64,000 nt of DNA, from the NCBI GenBank assembly GCA_009763385.1, contig CM019827.1, forward strand, positions 112,247,204 to 112,311,203, read 5' to 3'. Made by a program: the position numbers and the translations under genes. The notes below the pieces were generated by a model that saw nothing but the letters and a program-made list of their open reading frames with translations, did no database searches and was not told the DNA's origin. Shown piece by piece: positions 1-8,680 of this stretch (position 1 is its first letter; the number at the start of each line of letters is the position of its first letter). The stretch is from Coix lacryma-jobi var. lacryma-jobi. Lineage: Eukaryota > Streptophyta > Magnoliopsida > Poales > Poaceae.

Positions 1-535
1 CAAACTCCTGCACTGCTTCAATGCCAAGCTCCAAGAGACAAGAAGACCCGTTAACATTAGTGAGAACATCATACATGGGTGGCTCAGTAGTCAGGTTCTT
101 CTCCTCACCAACAAAGTAATTACTGCCTTCAGCTAGTTGCTTCAGTAAACCAGGATGGTCGAACATATATTGCTTTGTCTCATCCCAGATCACCTTTGGA
201 GTGGACAATTCATCAAACATGTTGTGGGCAGTATGCCTATGTAGCAACAAATCAATGCCACCTTTGCCCAACTTCAGCTCACCTGGTGACTGTAACAGAT
301 CAGAGCGCCCCACTACCATATCTTCGTGGCTGTAGACCAGGCCAACCCTCGAGAAGGTTGCAGATGAGTTCCTTGCTAGATGAAGTAGCACCATCTCGTC
401 CAACGCCTCTTCAAGAGATGCTTTGTTGCCGAAGAAGTCCTAGAAATCCCCTCTGCCACAGTACGAAGTTGCTGAAGAGAAATCCCTGCCGACTGCGCCG
501 TCAGAACTCCGTTTGTCAGGATCTACCGCCACCAT
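1..535 (-). pseudogene. Unrecognised ORF inside LTR element H, one in-frame stop, runs off window
   Basis: A reading frame stays open on the minus strand from an ATG at 535-533 to the window edge (about 178 codons), broken only by a TAG at 442-440. The translation looks protein-like, with segments such as EEALDEMVLLHLARNSS and HRHTAHNMFDELSTPKVIWD and ordinary codon composition. It lies downstream of a primer binding site and LTR, in the position of gag, but I see no zinc knuckle, no copia gag signature and no gypsy gag signature. It could be a divergent gag or a host sequence captured by the element. TAG is one C-to-T change from CAG, so it may be a decay mutation; the triplet also follows TTTC like a splice acceptor, so an intron boundary is possible. 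Function unknown. Confidence 0.45.
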
Positions 536-1072
536 TGCCGGAAGCGCCGCCGAGGAAGGAGTCGCCGCGAAACGAGTGGAGCTCGATCTGAGTGTTGTTG
601 GAGCACTCACTCTGCCAGCACCACCGAAGGAACTTCCTCACCAACGCCACCACGCTTGCACTGCGCCGCCAACACACGGGTCGAGAAGGATTCTTGACAC
701 TGATGCCACACGCCACCAGCCGTCACAGAACGAAACGGAGTCCGAGTGGAGTTATGCTGCAGCGCCGCTTAGAGATGAAGGTAGATTACGCCGAATCGAT
801 GAAGTCGTCACGCCGGACCACTGGATCCGCCGCCGATGCGCCAACAGCGGACCCCCCCTTCAGGCCACCAGATTCCACTCGATGAATCCCGTCACCCCAC
901 GCTACCGTAAATCCGAGAAGCTGGGTAGGAAATCGGAGTCGCCCAGTGCGGAATCGACCCAATCTCGACCAACCGTCGTCAATCGCCGAACCACAGAGCG
1001 CTGCGCAACTTGAGAAGAACCGGTAACTAGCGTCGGGAAGGAGCTGACGCTGCCCAGACCCACGCCGAGGAT
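536..1072 (-). other. Untranslated leader of element H
   Basis: GC-rich sequence between the primer binding site and the first plausible ATG of the ORF. Several overlapping short ORFs exist on both strands but none resembles a known protein. It is read as the 5' leader of the minus-strand retroelement. Confidence 0.4.
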
Positions 1073-1089
1073 GACTGGCTTTGATACCA
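1073..1089 (-). other. Primer binding site of element H (initiator tRNA-Met type)
   Basis: On the minus strand the sequence TGGTATCAAAGCC begins two bases after the LTR end (which reads GGTGTGACA). It closely matches the complement of the plant initiator tRNA-Met 3' end (TGGTATCAGAGC). This fixes the element orientation as minus and the LTR edge at 1092. Confidence 0.65.
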
Positions 1090-1091
1090 AC

Positions 1092-1856
1092 TGTCACACC
1101 CCGTGGTCGCCGGCGGTGAGGACCGGGACGTGAGGAAGACGAGGATGCTCTCACCGATAGTTCCCGTGGCCGCCGACGAGGATCGCCGGGACGTGAGAGG
1201 ATTCGCCGCCGTGGACGAACAGAACTTCTGTCCGATTCAATATTCTTCGATGCTTGATGATGTGTGCAGCCGTTGTTTTGTAGCCTTGCTCTTGGACTGA
1301 CACTTGGGTTGTGGCAGCGACAAATGGGCTTGCCAGCCCATGGTTCCTCTTGGGCATAATTCATGGTATAGTTGGGTATGACAGGCGGCCAGGCCCGCGG
1401 CGTCCTGCGCGCGGCCGGCGGCCAGGCCCATGGCGCCCTGTCTGGTGCGGCCGGCAGCCAGCGTCGACACCAGCAGGAACGCACTATTCTGGCGCGGCCG
1501 TGGTAGATCCGGAAGTGGCTCAGGTGGATCCGCCGGCGAGACCTCATCGGAGTTGGCTTCCTGCATCTGCGGCGGCTAGGGTTGGACGCGAGAATTGCGA
1601 AGCTCGAGTAAACCGCGTGAACGGGTACGGGAAATTGGGCAAGGGAAAGAGAGTCACGGTGTCCTCCAAGGGTAAGGCTATTTTTGTCTTTTCGTGTCTC
1701 ATGCATGCGCTGACTCACGGTAGATGTGGACGGAACTGACGGAGAGGCCAGAAAACTAAGAAAATTTTAATTTAGGGCCAAATAGCTAAGTTCGATAAAA
1801 AGAGGGTCAAGAAACTAAAAGGCACTTGTTTTAGGGCCAAGAAAATAATTCTCTCA
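1092..1856 (-). mobile_element. 5' LTR of retroelement H
   Basis: About 765 bp bounded on the minus strand by TG (1856-1855, TGAGAGAATTA) and CA (1093-1092, GGTGTGACA), next to a primer binding site. The expected 5-bp target duplication outside it would be AGGAG (1857-1861), but the partner LTR lies beyond the window, so neither the duplication nor the LTR pair can be confirmed. ORFs inside it are treated as chance openings in GC-rich DNA. Confidence 0.5.
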
Positions 1857-2111
1857 AGGAGGTTTCCCTGTCACTATCGCATTGTGTGAACAGTCAATAT
1901 GTACTAATTATAGTAGATAACGAGAGCTTCTAGTACAAAATGAAGATCAAAATGAGTCAAGTTTCAAATAATTTCAAGCTAGGCCAAATAGAACATGATT
2001 TTAGAATATTTGAAACTAGTTTCAAATTATCAAAGCGAAAACATTAAATTCTACAAATTTTCCACCATCAAAATCGTTCAAACAAACCACTTAAAAATTG
2101 AGGGGCTAAAA
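1857..2111. other. Intergenic, AT-rich
   Basis: AT-rich host sequence between LTR element H and the RPL29 promoter. No gene, RNA or repeat is recognised. Confidence 0.5.
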
Positions 2112-2371
2112 AGCCCATTTTATGGTCGAAAGCAACCTTCATAAACAGAAGGAAACCTATTCCAGGAGTCCATCGGGCCGTCGTCGTCGTCTAAAGGCCC
2201 ATAATCCCCAGCAGGCCCAGGATTACGCAAGCAGCCCTACTTTGCGATTCGTGCAAACCCGTCATCTCACGATCGAAGTGAGGGAAGGCACCGAGGTCAA
2301 CATGGTCATTTAGCACACGCCCTGCCTCCCTTACATAACCCCTCCCCTCCTCGCCACTCGCGAAAACCCTA
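2112..2371 (+). promoter_or_regulatory. RPL29 promoter: site II elements and telo-box
   Basis: Three site II-like motifs (RGCCCA) occur at 2112-2117, 2196-2201 and 2214-2219, and a telo-box AAACCCTA at 2364-2371. This combination is characteristic of plant ribosomal protein and other growth-linked promoters, where TCP factors and telo-box binding proteins act. The pyrimidine-rich stretch at 2320-2350 is a plausible transcription start region. The spacing to the eL29 coding exon fits. Confidence 0.65.
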
Positions 2372-2412
2372 GCCGCCGCCTGACCATTCGTTGCTCGCGA
2401 GCCGTCGCTTCG

Positions 2413-2515
2413 GTAACTCTCCGGCACCCTGCTTGATCTGATCCTAATGGATGTGATTTCTGACTTCACTGTTAGTCCACCCCTCCCCTTACTCTGATTC
2501 GCGCTTTGTTGGCAG
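2413..2515 (+). other. Predicted intron in the RPL29 5'UTR
   Basis: A donor-like GTAACT at 2413 and a pyrimidine-rich acceptor TTGGCAG ending at 2515 flank about 103 bases just upstream of the eL29 ATG at 2529. Leader introns are common in plant ribosomal protein genes. Transcript evidence is not available here. Confidence 0.5.
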
Positions 2516-2528
2516 GGATCCGGAAGAG

Positions 2529-3905
2529 ATGGCCAAGTCGAAGAACCACACGGCGCACAACCAGTCGTTCAAGGCGCACAAGAACGGTATCAAGAAGCCC
2601 AAGCGCCACCGCCAGACCTCCACCAAGGGGGTAAGATAATTTGCCTGATGTCCCTCTTCCGTCGTCTTGTTCGAATGATTGTGCAGCTGCATTAGTGCGG
2701 TCATTGTTTCATACCGGAATCATGTAGCTGTCGACTTCAATGGTTGTTCCGGATAGGTGAAATCCATCTAGGTTGAATATGTAGCTGCTGACTTTAATGG
2801 TTGTTCCGGATAGGTGAAATCCACCTAGGGCATGTTTAGTTGGTAGAAATTTGGGGGTAAAGTTCCTGTACCACTTTCGTTGTTATTTGACAAACTTTGT
2901 CCGAACATGGACTAACGGCTCAAAAGATTCGTTTTGATATTTACAGATAAACTGTGCAATTTGTTATTTTTTATCTACATTTAATGCTTCATTCATGCGT
3001 CAAAAGGTTCGATGTGATGATGAATTGAATCTCGTAATTTTTTGGAAACTAAACATGCCCAGGTTGTGAAGTTGGTTCCTGGATGCTATTTTTTTTTGGC
3101 ATGGTCCATTTAGTGCCTGAAATTGGTTCCTCGATGCTAATTTGTTTTGACATGGTCTGTTCTGGTGCCGTGCTAGTAGTGGCTCATGGTCGTAGTACTC
3201 GCTAGTGCTGGTCATTTGTGAAGTCCTTCTAATTTTCTAAACCTATTGTAATCATTTATCAAAAGGATTTGGTGTATTGTTTTTTTATATATCCAAGTCC
3301 ACTTAAGTTCTATGACCCTTTGTCTCGAAGGGTTGTCATTACTCTGCCAGAATTTGTTTATACCTGTGTTTTGAAAACATATCTAGTGCCCATTTGCTGC
3401 TATGGCTTGTATGAATTTTTGCAGCTGGTATTTTAGGAGTATATGTAATCTTCATTATGCTTTTGTTCATGTTAGTCCAGTTGATCACTCTAGTATTTTG
3501 CTAGAGTGACCTCTTGAAGTTGTATTTGATTTTCATCTCCAGTTCTCTGGATGAGGTTGAGGTTGTTGCTATGATGAGACATAATACCTTCTGAGAGCAG
3601 ATTACTGCTCTATGAACCTGGGAAATATTCTTCATTATTTCCTCCTGAGCGGTTACCTGAGCAACTGCACAACCTTGATTTTTGCTGTGCGTCATTTAGG
3701 ATGCTATTTGTATTGAGATACAACATAACTGTTACTTTTGCCAATTTTTCATCTCGACCTGCAGCCTGTGATACACATTGCTTTTTGCTCTTCCACTGAC
3801 CTTTTGTTTTCCACATGTTTGCAGATGGACCCCAAGTTCCTGAGGAACCTGAGGTATTCAAGGAAGGGCAACAAGAAGAGTGGTGAGGTTGAAGCTGAGG
3901 AGTAG
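2529..3905 (+). CDS. RPL29: 60S ribosomal protein L29 (eL29), two coding exons
   Basis: Exon 1 is 2529-2630 (34 codons, MAKSKNHTAHNQSFKAHKNG...) and exon 2 is 3825-3905 (26 codons and TAG, MDPKFLRNLRYSRKGNKK...). The intron 2631-3824 starts GTAAG and ends TTTGCAG, phase 0. The joined product is 60 residues, the usual plant eL29 length. It is very basic, has the diagnostic SKNHTAHNQS start and the KFLRNLRYSRK core, and ends in an acidic tail. eL29 is a small late-assembling protein of the large ribosomal subunit on the solvent side near the exit tunnel. Upstream site II and telo-box motifs agree with this identity. The gene appears intact although it is surrounded by transposons. The 1.2-kb intron carries a MITE and two tandem duplications. 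Confidence 0.95.
2722..2827. repeat. 57-bp tandem duplication in the RPL29 intron
   Basis: Two copies of a 57-bp unit start at 2722 and 2779 (ATGTAGCTG...GGATAGGTGAAATCCA). The second copy is cut near its end by the MITE at 2828-3060 and appears to resume as AGGTTG at 3061, so the duplication predates the MITE. Confidence 0.8.
2828..3060. mobile_element. MITE, Tourist-like, in the RPL29 intron
   Basis: A 233-bp AT-rich element has perfect 14-bp terminal inverted repeats, GGGCATGTTTAGTT at the left and its complement ending CATGCCC at the right. The interior matches the common grass MITE consensus around 'gcgtcaaaaggttcgatgtgatg'. It has no coding capacity. No clean target duplication is visible, so the superfamily (PIF/Harbinger-like) is inferred from the termini only. 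Confidence 0.75.
3072..3173. repeat. 51-bp imperfect tandem duplication in the RPL29 intron
   Basis: Two imperfect copies (starting TTGGTTCCTGGATGC at 3072 and TTGGTTCCTCGATGC at 3123) lie directly after the MITE. They have diverged more than the 57-bp pair. Confidence 0.65.
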
Positions 3906-4444
3906 AAGGAAAGCATGGTTGTGTTTCCTCAATTTTACTAGCTCTGTTCTACCTCTAGGATCTGGAGTTTTGCCAAAGATGGAACTTAAATGGTGTTAAT
4001 GTATGATGGCAAGGACCTTTTGCTGCCAGAGTGTTATTATGATAATTATGTTTTGAAGTTCATGCTACCTTTTGAATTATGGTTTACCTTCTTTTCTGTG
4101 TTATTATTTATGCCCAAGGTAACTAAAACTAGATTTCTGGATTGCGTCTGGGATTTTAGGCTATTTGCATTGGAGCCTAACCTATTTGTGAGGTCGCTTG
4201 ATGTTGCGGGGGTTGAGTGTTAAGCATTGGTTGTGCCATTGAAGTTAAGGTTTCTACAGTTTTGCACCCCGCGTAGGTTGATTGTATAAAGTGACGACAT
4301 TATGCGAGGCATCAGTGTAGCTTGCTGGTAGCCTGGAACTGTTAAAAGTTGCTGCCGTTGTTATGTGAAGCGTGTTTTTAATATAATTGTGTTAGGAGAA
4401 ACCAATAGCTGATGGCTAATCGCTCTCTTTAAGGTAACTCTCAG
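3906..4444 (+). other. RPL29 3'UTR and downstream flank
   Basis: T-rich sequence after the eL29 stop, including the likely 3'UTR. No further gene is recognised up to the hAT element. The exact cleavage site cannot be fixed from the sequence. Confidence 0.45.
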
Positions 4445-4452
4445 CTGAATAT

Positions 4453-5838
4453 CTCACCTGCTGCTAATGGGTTAGGCCGAAACGGGTTTTTTTGGGGCGG
4501 GTTCTCATATGGGTTGTACGTTGACGGGTCTAAACGGGTGTTATTTTCATACGGGTTGGGTCGGGTTTGGGTTATAGAGAAAACGGGTCGGGGCAGGTTA
4601 GTGGAAAGATTGCGCTCATGTAACTCCTATCAATATGTGGGCTCCACATCAAAGCCGGACCCTAGAAATAAAAGCTCGTGTTCATACTACAAAATTTTAT
4701 CCGAATTGACTGAAATTTGTTGCATATGATTTATTTTAACACGCAGCTACTTTAAGCCAATTATCACTGTCAGATCAATATGTGGGCCCCACATCAAAGC
4801 CGGACCCTAGAAATAAAAGCTCGCGTTCACACTATAAAATTTTACCCGAATTAACTGAAATTTGTTGCATATGATTTATTTTCACAAGCAGCTACTTTAT
4901 GCCAATTATCACTGCCAGATCAATATGTGGGCCCCACATCAGAGCCGGACCCTAGAAATAAAAGCTCGCGTGCACACTATAAAATTTTACCCGAATTAAC
5001 TGAAATTTGTTGTATATGATTTATTTTCACAAGCAGCTACTTTATGCCAATTATCACTGCCAGATCAATATGTGGGCCCCACATCACAGCCGGACCCTAG
5101 AAATAAAAGCTCGCGTTCACACTATAAAATTTTACCCGAATTGACTGAAATTTGTTGCATATGATTTATTTTCACAAGCAACTACTTTATGCCAATTGCC
5201 AATTATCACTGCCAGATCAATATATAGGCCCCACATCAGAGCCAGACCCTAGAAATAAAAGCTCGCGTTCACACTATAAAATTTTACCCGGATTAACTGA
5301 AATTTGTTGCATATGATTTATTTTCACAAGCAGCTACTTTATTCCAATTATCACTGCTAGATCAATATGTGGGCCCCACATCAGAGCCAGACCCCTAACC
5401 GAATTGACTGAAATTTGTTGCATATGATTTATTTTCACAAGTAGCTACTTTATGTCAATTGTCATTGTCAGATCAATATGTGAGTCCAACCTCAAAACCG
5501 GACCCTAGAAATAAAAGCTCACGTTCACACTATAAAATTTTATATGAATTGACTGAAATTTATTGCAGATGATTTAATTCAACAAGCAGCTACTTTATGT
5601 CAATTGTTACTGTCAGATCAATATGTGGACCCTACACCAAAGGCGGACCCATTTGAACTCATTACATTAGCAGAGTGTTTTTTTTTTTTTGCTTATGACG
5701 GGTTGAACCTATATGAGCGGGGCGGGTTGAAGCGAGTTTATTCACTAAATATTTGGACGGGGCTGGGGCGGGTGAAGACTTCATGTGACAACGGGTTGGA
5801 GCGGGCGTGAGACGGGTTTAACCCCGTTTGCAGGTGGA
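4453..5838. mobile_element. Non-autonomous hAT element with 8-bp target duplication
   Basis: The 8-bp sequence CTGAATAT occurs immediately outside both ends (4445-4452 and 5839-5846). An 8-bp duplication is the hallmark of hAT transposition. The termini share an inverted CACCTGC in the same place: the left end starts CTCACCTGC and the complement of the right end starts TCCACCTGC. Both subterminal regions are full of ACGGGT/AACGGG motifs, resembling the AAACGG subterminal transposase-binding repeats of Ac-type elements. No transposase ORF is present; the middle is a tandem array. It would have been mobilised by an enzyme encoded elsewhere. Confidence 0.8.
4629..5650. repeat. 145-bp tandem array inside the hAT element (about 8 copies)
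   Basis: Copies are marked by ATCAATATGTGGG starting at 4629, 4774, 4919, 5064, 5216, 5361, 5472 and 5617. Spacing is 145 bases except one 152-base copy (a small internal duplication) and one 111-base copy (an internal deletion). Copies are highly similar in the middle and more diverged at the edges. Confidence 0.9.
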
Positions 5839-5951
5839 CTGAATATGAAATGACGCTTTTCAGTTTTCTCCAAATAGGAGTTTGGTTAGCTGCACACAAA
5901 TCAACAGAGTACGTAGCAAAAGCAAGATATATATACAGTACAGTAATTGGT

Positions 5952-6041
5952 GAAATACCCTGTCTGAACATCTAAACATTTTATTCCAGCAGATGAGAAA
6001 TACCCTGTCTGAACATTTGAACATTTTATTCCAGCAGATGA
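5952..6041. repeat. 45-bp tandem duplication downstream of the USP remnant
   Basis: GAAATACCCTGTCTGAACAT is repeated at 5952 and 5997, in what is probably the former 3'UTR of the minus-strand stress protein gene. Confidence 0.8.
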
Positions 6042-6212
6042 CTAGTGCCTGGATCATTGTTGTTGAACTGGAAAAGACAATGCCAGTGCCATGCAATGAG
6101 ATGCGAAATATGTACACACACATGACGCCACATGCCCACATACTCGCCATGGCGCATTAGCTAAGCTGTAGCTGGCCATGGCACATTTGGCTAAGCTAGG
6201 ACCGTTCTACTT

Positions 6213-6570
6213 CTACTCCTTGGGCCTCTTGACGATGAGGACCGGGCATTTGCAGTTCTGCGCGCAGTGGTTGCTGACGCTGCCCAAGAACGCCCTGCGC
6301 CAATGTTCAATTGAAACGAAGTTAAACGGGTGAGTAGATTGCGGTATAGGGTGATTGCAAGCCAAGAAACAAAAAAGATCTGAAGCACTTGTCGACCTCG
6401 ACAGGCACCTGACGTCACTCAACTTGTGTAATCCTTATCCGATGTCACGAGTAGTTTTGGTTTTTGGACAGGAGAGAAAGCGACTAGTAGCATGCATGTA
6501 TCAGTGTCAGCACCAGCAGCTCACCTCTGGATGAAGCCGTAACCATGGCTGCCCATGACGAGCAGGGCCC
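6213..6570 (-). pseudogene. Universal stress protein, C-terminal remnant (two exons)
   Basis: On the minus strand an exon fragment (about 6570-6525) reads ALLVMGSHGYGFIQ and ends at a GTGAG donor. A terminal exon (6294-6213) begins after GCGCAG and reads AFLGSVSNHCAQNCKCPVL up to TAG at 6215-6213. The split codon restores arginine. Together they contain the Usp ATP-binding signature G-2X-G-9X-G-S and the typical PVLIVK end. USPs are small alpha/beta stress-response proteins. The rest of the gene, including the N-terminal nucleotide-binding half, is missing: similarity stops abruptly near 6570, shortly before a MITE fragment and element A. It is therefore a truncated pseudogene unless the 5' exons survive elsewhere. 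Confidence 0.85.
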
Positions 6571-6682
6571 ATACACTCAAACTATCAATTTTTTCACTCT
6601 CTCTCCATCACATCAATGTTTAGACACATGCATAGAGCATTAAATGTTGGTAAAATAAATAATTAATTGTACTTTTAGTATG
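6571..6682. mobile_element. Probable MITE fragment next to element A
   Basis: The stretch 'ccatcacatcaatgtttagacacatgcatagagcattaaatg' resembles the interior of the common grass GGGCNTGTTTAG-type MITE. No terminal inverted repeat remains, consistent with truncation by the element A insertion at 6683 and by the break in the stress protein gene. Confidence 0.4.
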
Positions 6683-7457
6683 TGTTGACGTCGGAAGTGA
6701 TCCGAATCACACACCAGCAGGGTTAGAACGCCCGAAGAGGTTGCGATTCAACCTGAGACAGCAGGAACCCCGACTAAATCGTCGAAAACCGATCTAGAGA
6801 CCGGTTTGTATCGATCTAGGGTTTCAGGCTCCTGTGTTGATAACTCTAGAACTCCTCCCGGGAAGACCCGTCGGGGAGAAGCACGTAGAGGTTGTCCTAG
6901 GACCAGCAAAACCGCTTAGGACGCCGTCGAGTCTCGCCGGGAGACGCGCCGAACAGCAAGGTAGAAGGGAAAAAGGGATAAAAGGGTAGTAGATTGGTTT
7001 TGACCGATTAGGGTTGGATGCCTCAATCGGCCGTGATCCTCTCATATATAGAGGGGGTTGGTCTTATCCCATTAGGAAACATCTTCAGATACGATCTCCA
7101 AGTCTCCTATCCGGACTCTATCAACATATAGAATCCAATCCGGACATCATAAGGTAACCCTGATCTCGTCGATCCTTAGATCGACCAGATCGGTCTAATG
7201 GGCTTTATCAACCTATACTGATCGACAAATTGTTCTTACAAGAGAAGGATCCTCGTATTCAACACCGGACTCAACATTCATCACAACCACGAGACCTCCG
7301 ACCAGGACCACCTGGTCGGACATAACCTGAGCGATCAGAAATCCAAAATGATCAGGCCCATTTATCCGATCTCTCAAGAGACAAATTCGACCCTAACATT
7401 ACAGGCCGAACACCTTTTTAAATTCATCTTTATCTGTAACATTTTTGAGTGTCAACA
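6683..7457 (-). repeat. 3' LTR of element A
   Basis: 775 bp with terminal inverted TGTTGAC/GTCAACA. The outer edge meets host DNA (GTATG at 6678-6682 would be the target duplication) and the inner edge meets the polypurine tract. A minus-strand TATA-like CTATATATGA lies at 7052-7043. Confidence 0.8.
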
Positions 7458-7475
7458 TATGCCCCCCTGTTTTTA
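7458..7475 (-). other. Polypurine tract of element A
   Basis: On the minus strand a purine run containing CAGGGGGGCATA lies directly before the LTR start TGTTGACACTC. This is the expected second-strand priming site. Confidence 0.75.
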
Positions 7476-7614
7476 GGTGATCTTTAGCAGAAACTAAAAA
7501 CAAACCGAATAACAACGATGTCCAACTCATCGACTATTCGATAATTAAGGATAAATATTCTGATTATTTTTGTTTTAAGGGCGATACATGTATCGGCCAT
7601 TGTTTGGAAGGCGC

Positions 7615-8680
7615 TTAGGCTTCTTGCCAAACACTTGGAAAATATTTTTTCAAATACCTCCCGTTTATTGCTCTTGGGAGATTTTCACCTTGTAACGTCT
7701 CTAGCATATATGCATTCCCGAATATCACTTTGATCACTTTATAAGGACCCTCCCAGCTTGGCGACCACTTGCCAAACTTGTTGCTCCTCGATCCAAGCGG
7801 TAATATAGCCTTCCATACCAACTCTCCCACTTGAAACGATTTGCTTTTCACCTTTTTGTTGTAAGCTCTGGTAACCCGGGCTTTATCTTTCTCCATCTCC
7901 TTAAGAGCCCTCATGTTGTCCATCATGGCATCATGGTACATAACAACAGATAAATCATTCTGTTTAGCCAGTCTATATGCATCCAGATTTACCTCGACAG
8001 GCAACACCGCTTCCTGCCCATATACCAGCTCAAAAGGAGTGACTTTTGTAGCACCATGTCTTGACACACGATGAGCCCAAAAAGCTTCAGATAAAACCTC
8101 GTGCCACCTCCTTGGGTTATCCTCAATCTTCTTTTTAATAAGCTTGATCAAAGTCTTATTACTAGACTCAGCCTGGCCATTAGCTTGAGCATAGTACGGA
8201 GATAAATTGAGCATCTTTATTTTGTATAATTCAGCAAAATCTCGCACATCTTTAGAAATAAAAGGACGTCCCTTGATATGTAGTCAACGTTTGAGGTATG
8301 CCCAATCTATGTATAATATGCTCAGTAATAAACTCAATCACTTCCTTATGCGCCATATTCTTCAAAGGCACCGCTTTAGTCCACTTGGTAAAGTAATCTG
8401 TAGCGACCAGAACAAAACGATGTCCCTTTGAAGATGGGGGATGAATTTGGCCAATGAAATCAAGTCCCAACCACGAAAATGCCACGTGTGAAAATAGGAT
8501 GAAGCATGACAGAGGCGCAAGCTGGTATGTTTCCAAACCGTTGACATTCTTCAACACCCTTTGTAGTAACGAAACAATCGGCCATCATCGTGGGCCAATA
8601 AAAACCAGCTCTTTGTAATAGCCACTTCATCTTTGGTGTCGATTGATGTGTACCACAAATACCTTCATGAACTCTCCCAT
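7615..8680 (-). pseudogene. Element A integrase, frameshifted and missing a catalytic Asp
   Basis: Reading down the minus strand: a zinc-binding region (VHEGICGTHQ, FYWPTMMADC) in one frame, a core start (WLGLDFIGQIHP) at 8557-8252, then the remaining core and C-terminal domain at 8247-7615 (AQANGQAESSNKTLI, GEEDVW-like GELVW, LEGEN-like end). The conserved second acidic motif reads TTYQGTSF where the family has TTDQGT, so the catalytic aspartate is replaced by tyrosine. An extra T near 8258-8265 shifts the frame just after it, and the zinc-binding part is in another frame again. The gene cannot give active integrase. Confidence 0.8.

Noticed and set aside
786..1739. Minus-strand 310-codon ORF and overlapping plus-strand 142-codon ORF
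   Set aside because: They cross the LTR/primer-site boundary of element H, are low-complexity and lack recognisable domains. They are best read as chance openings in GC-rich DNA.
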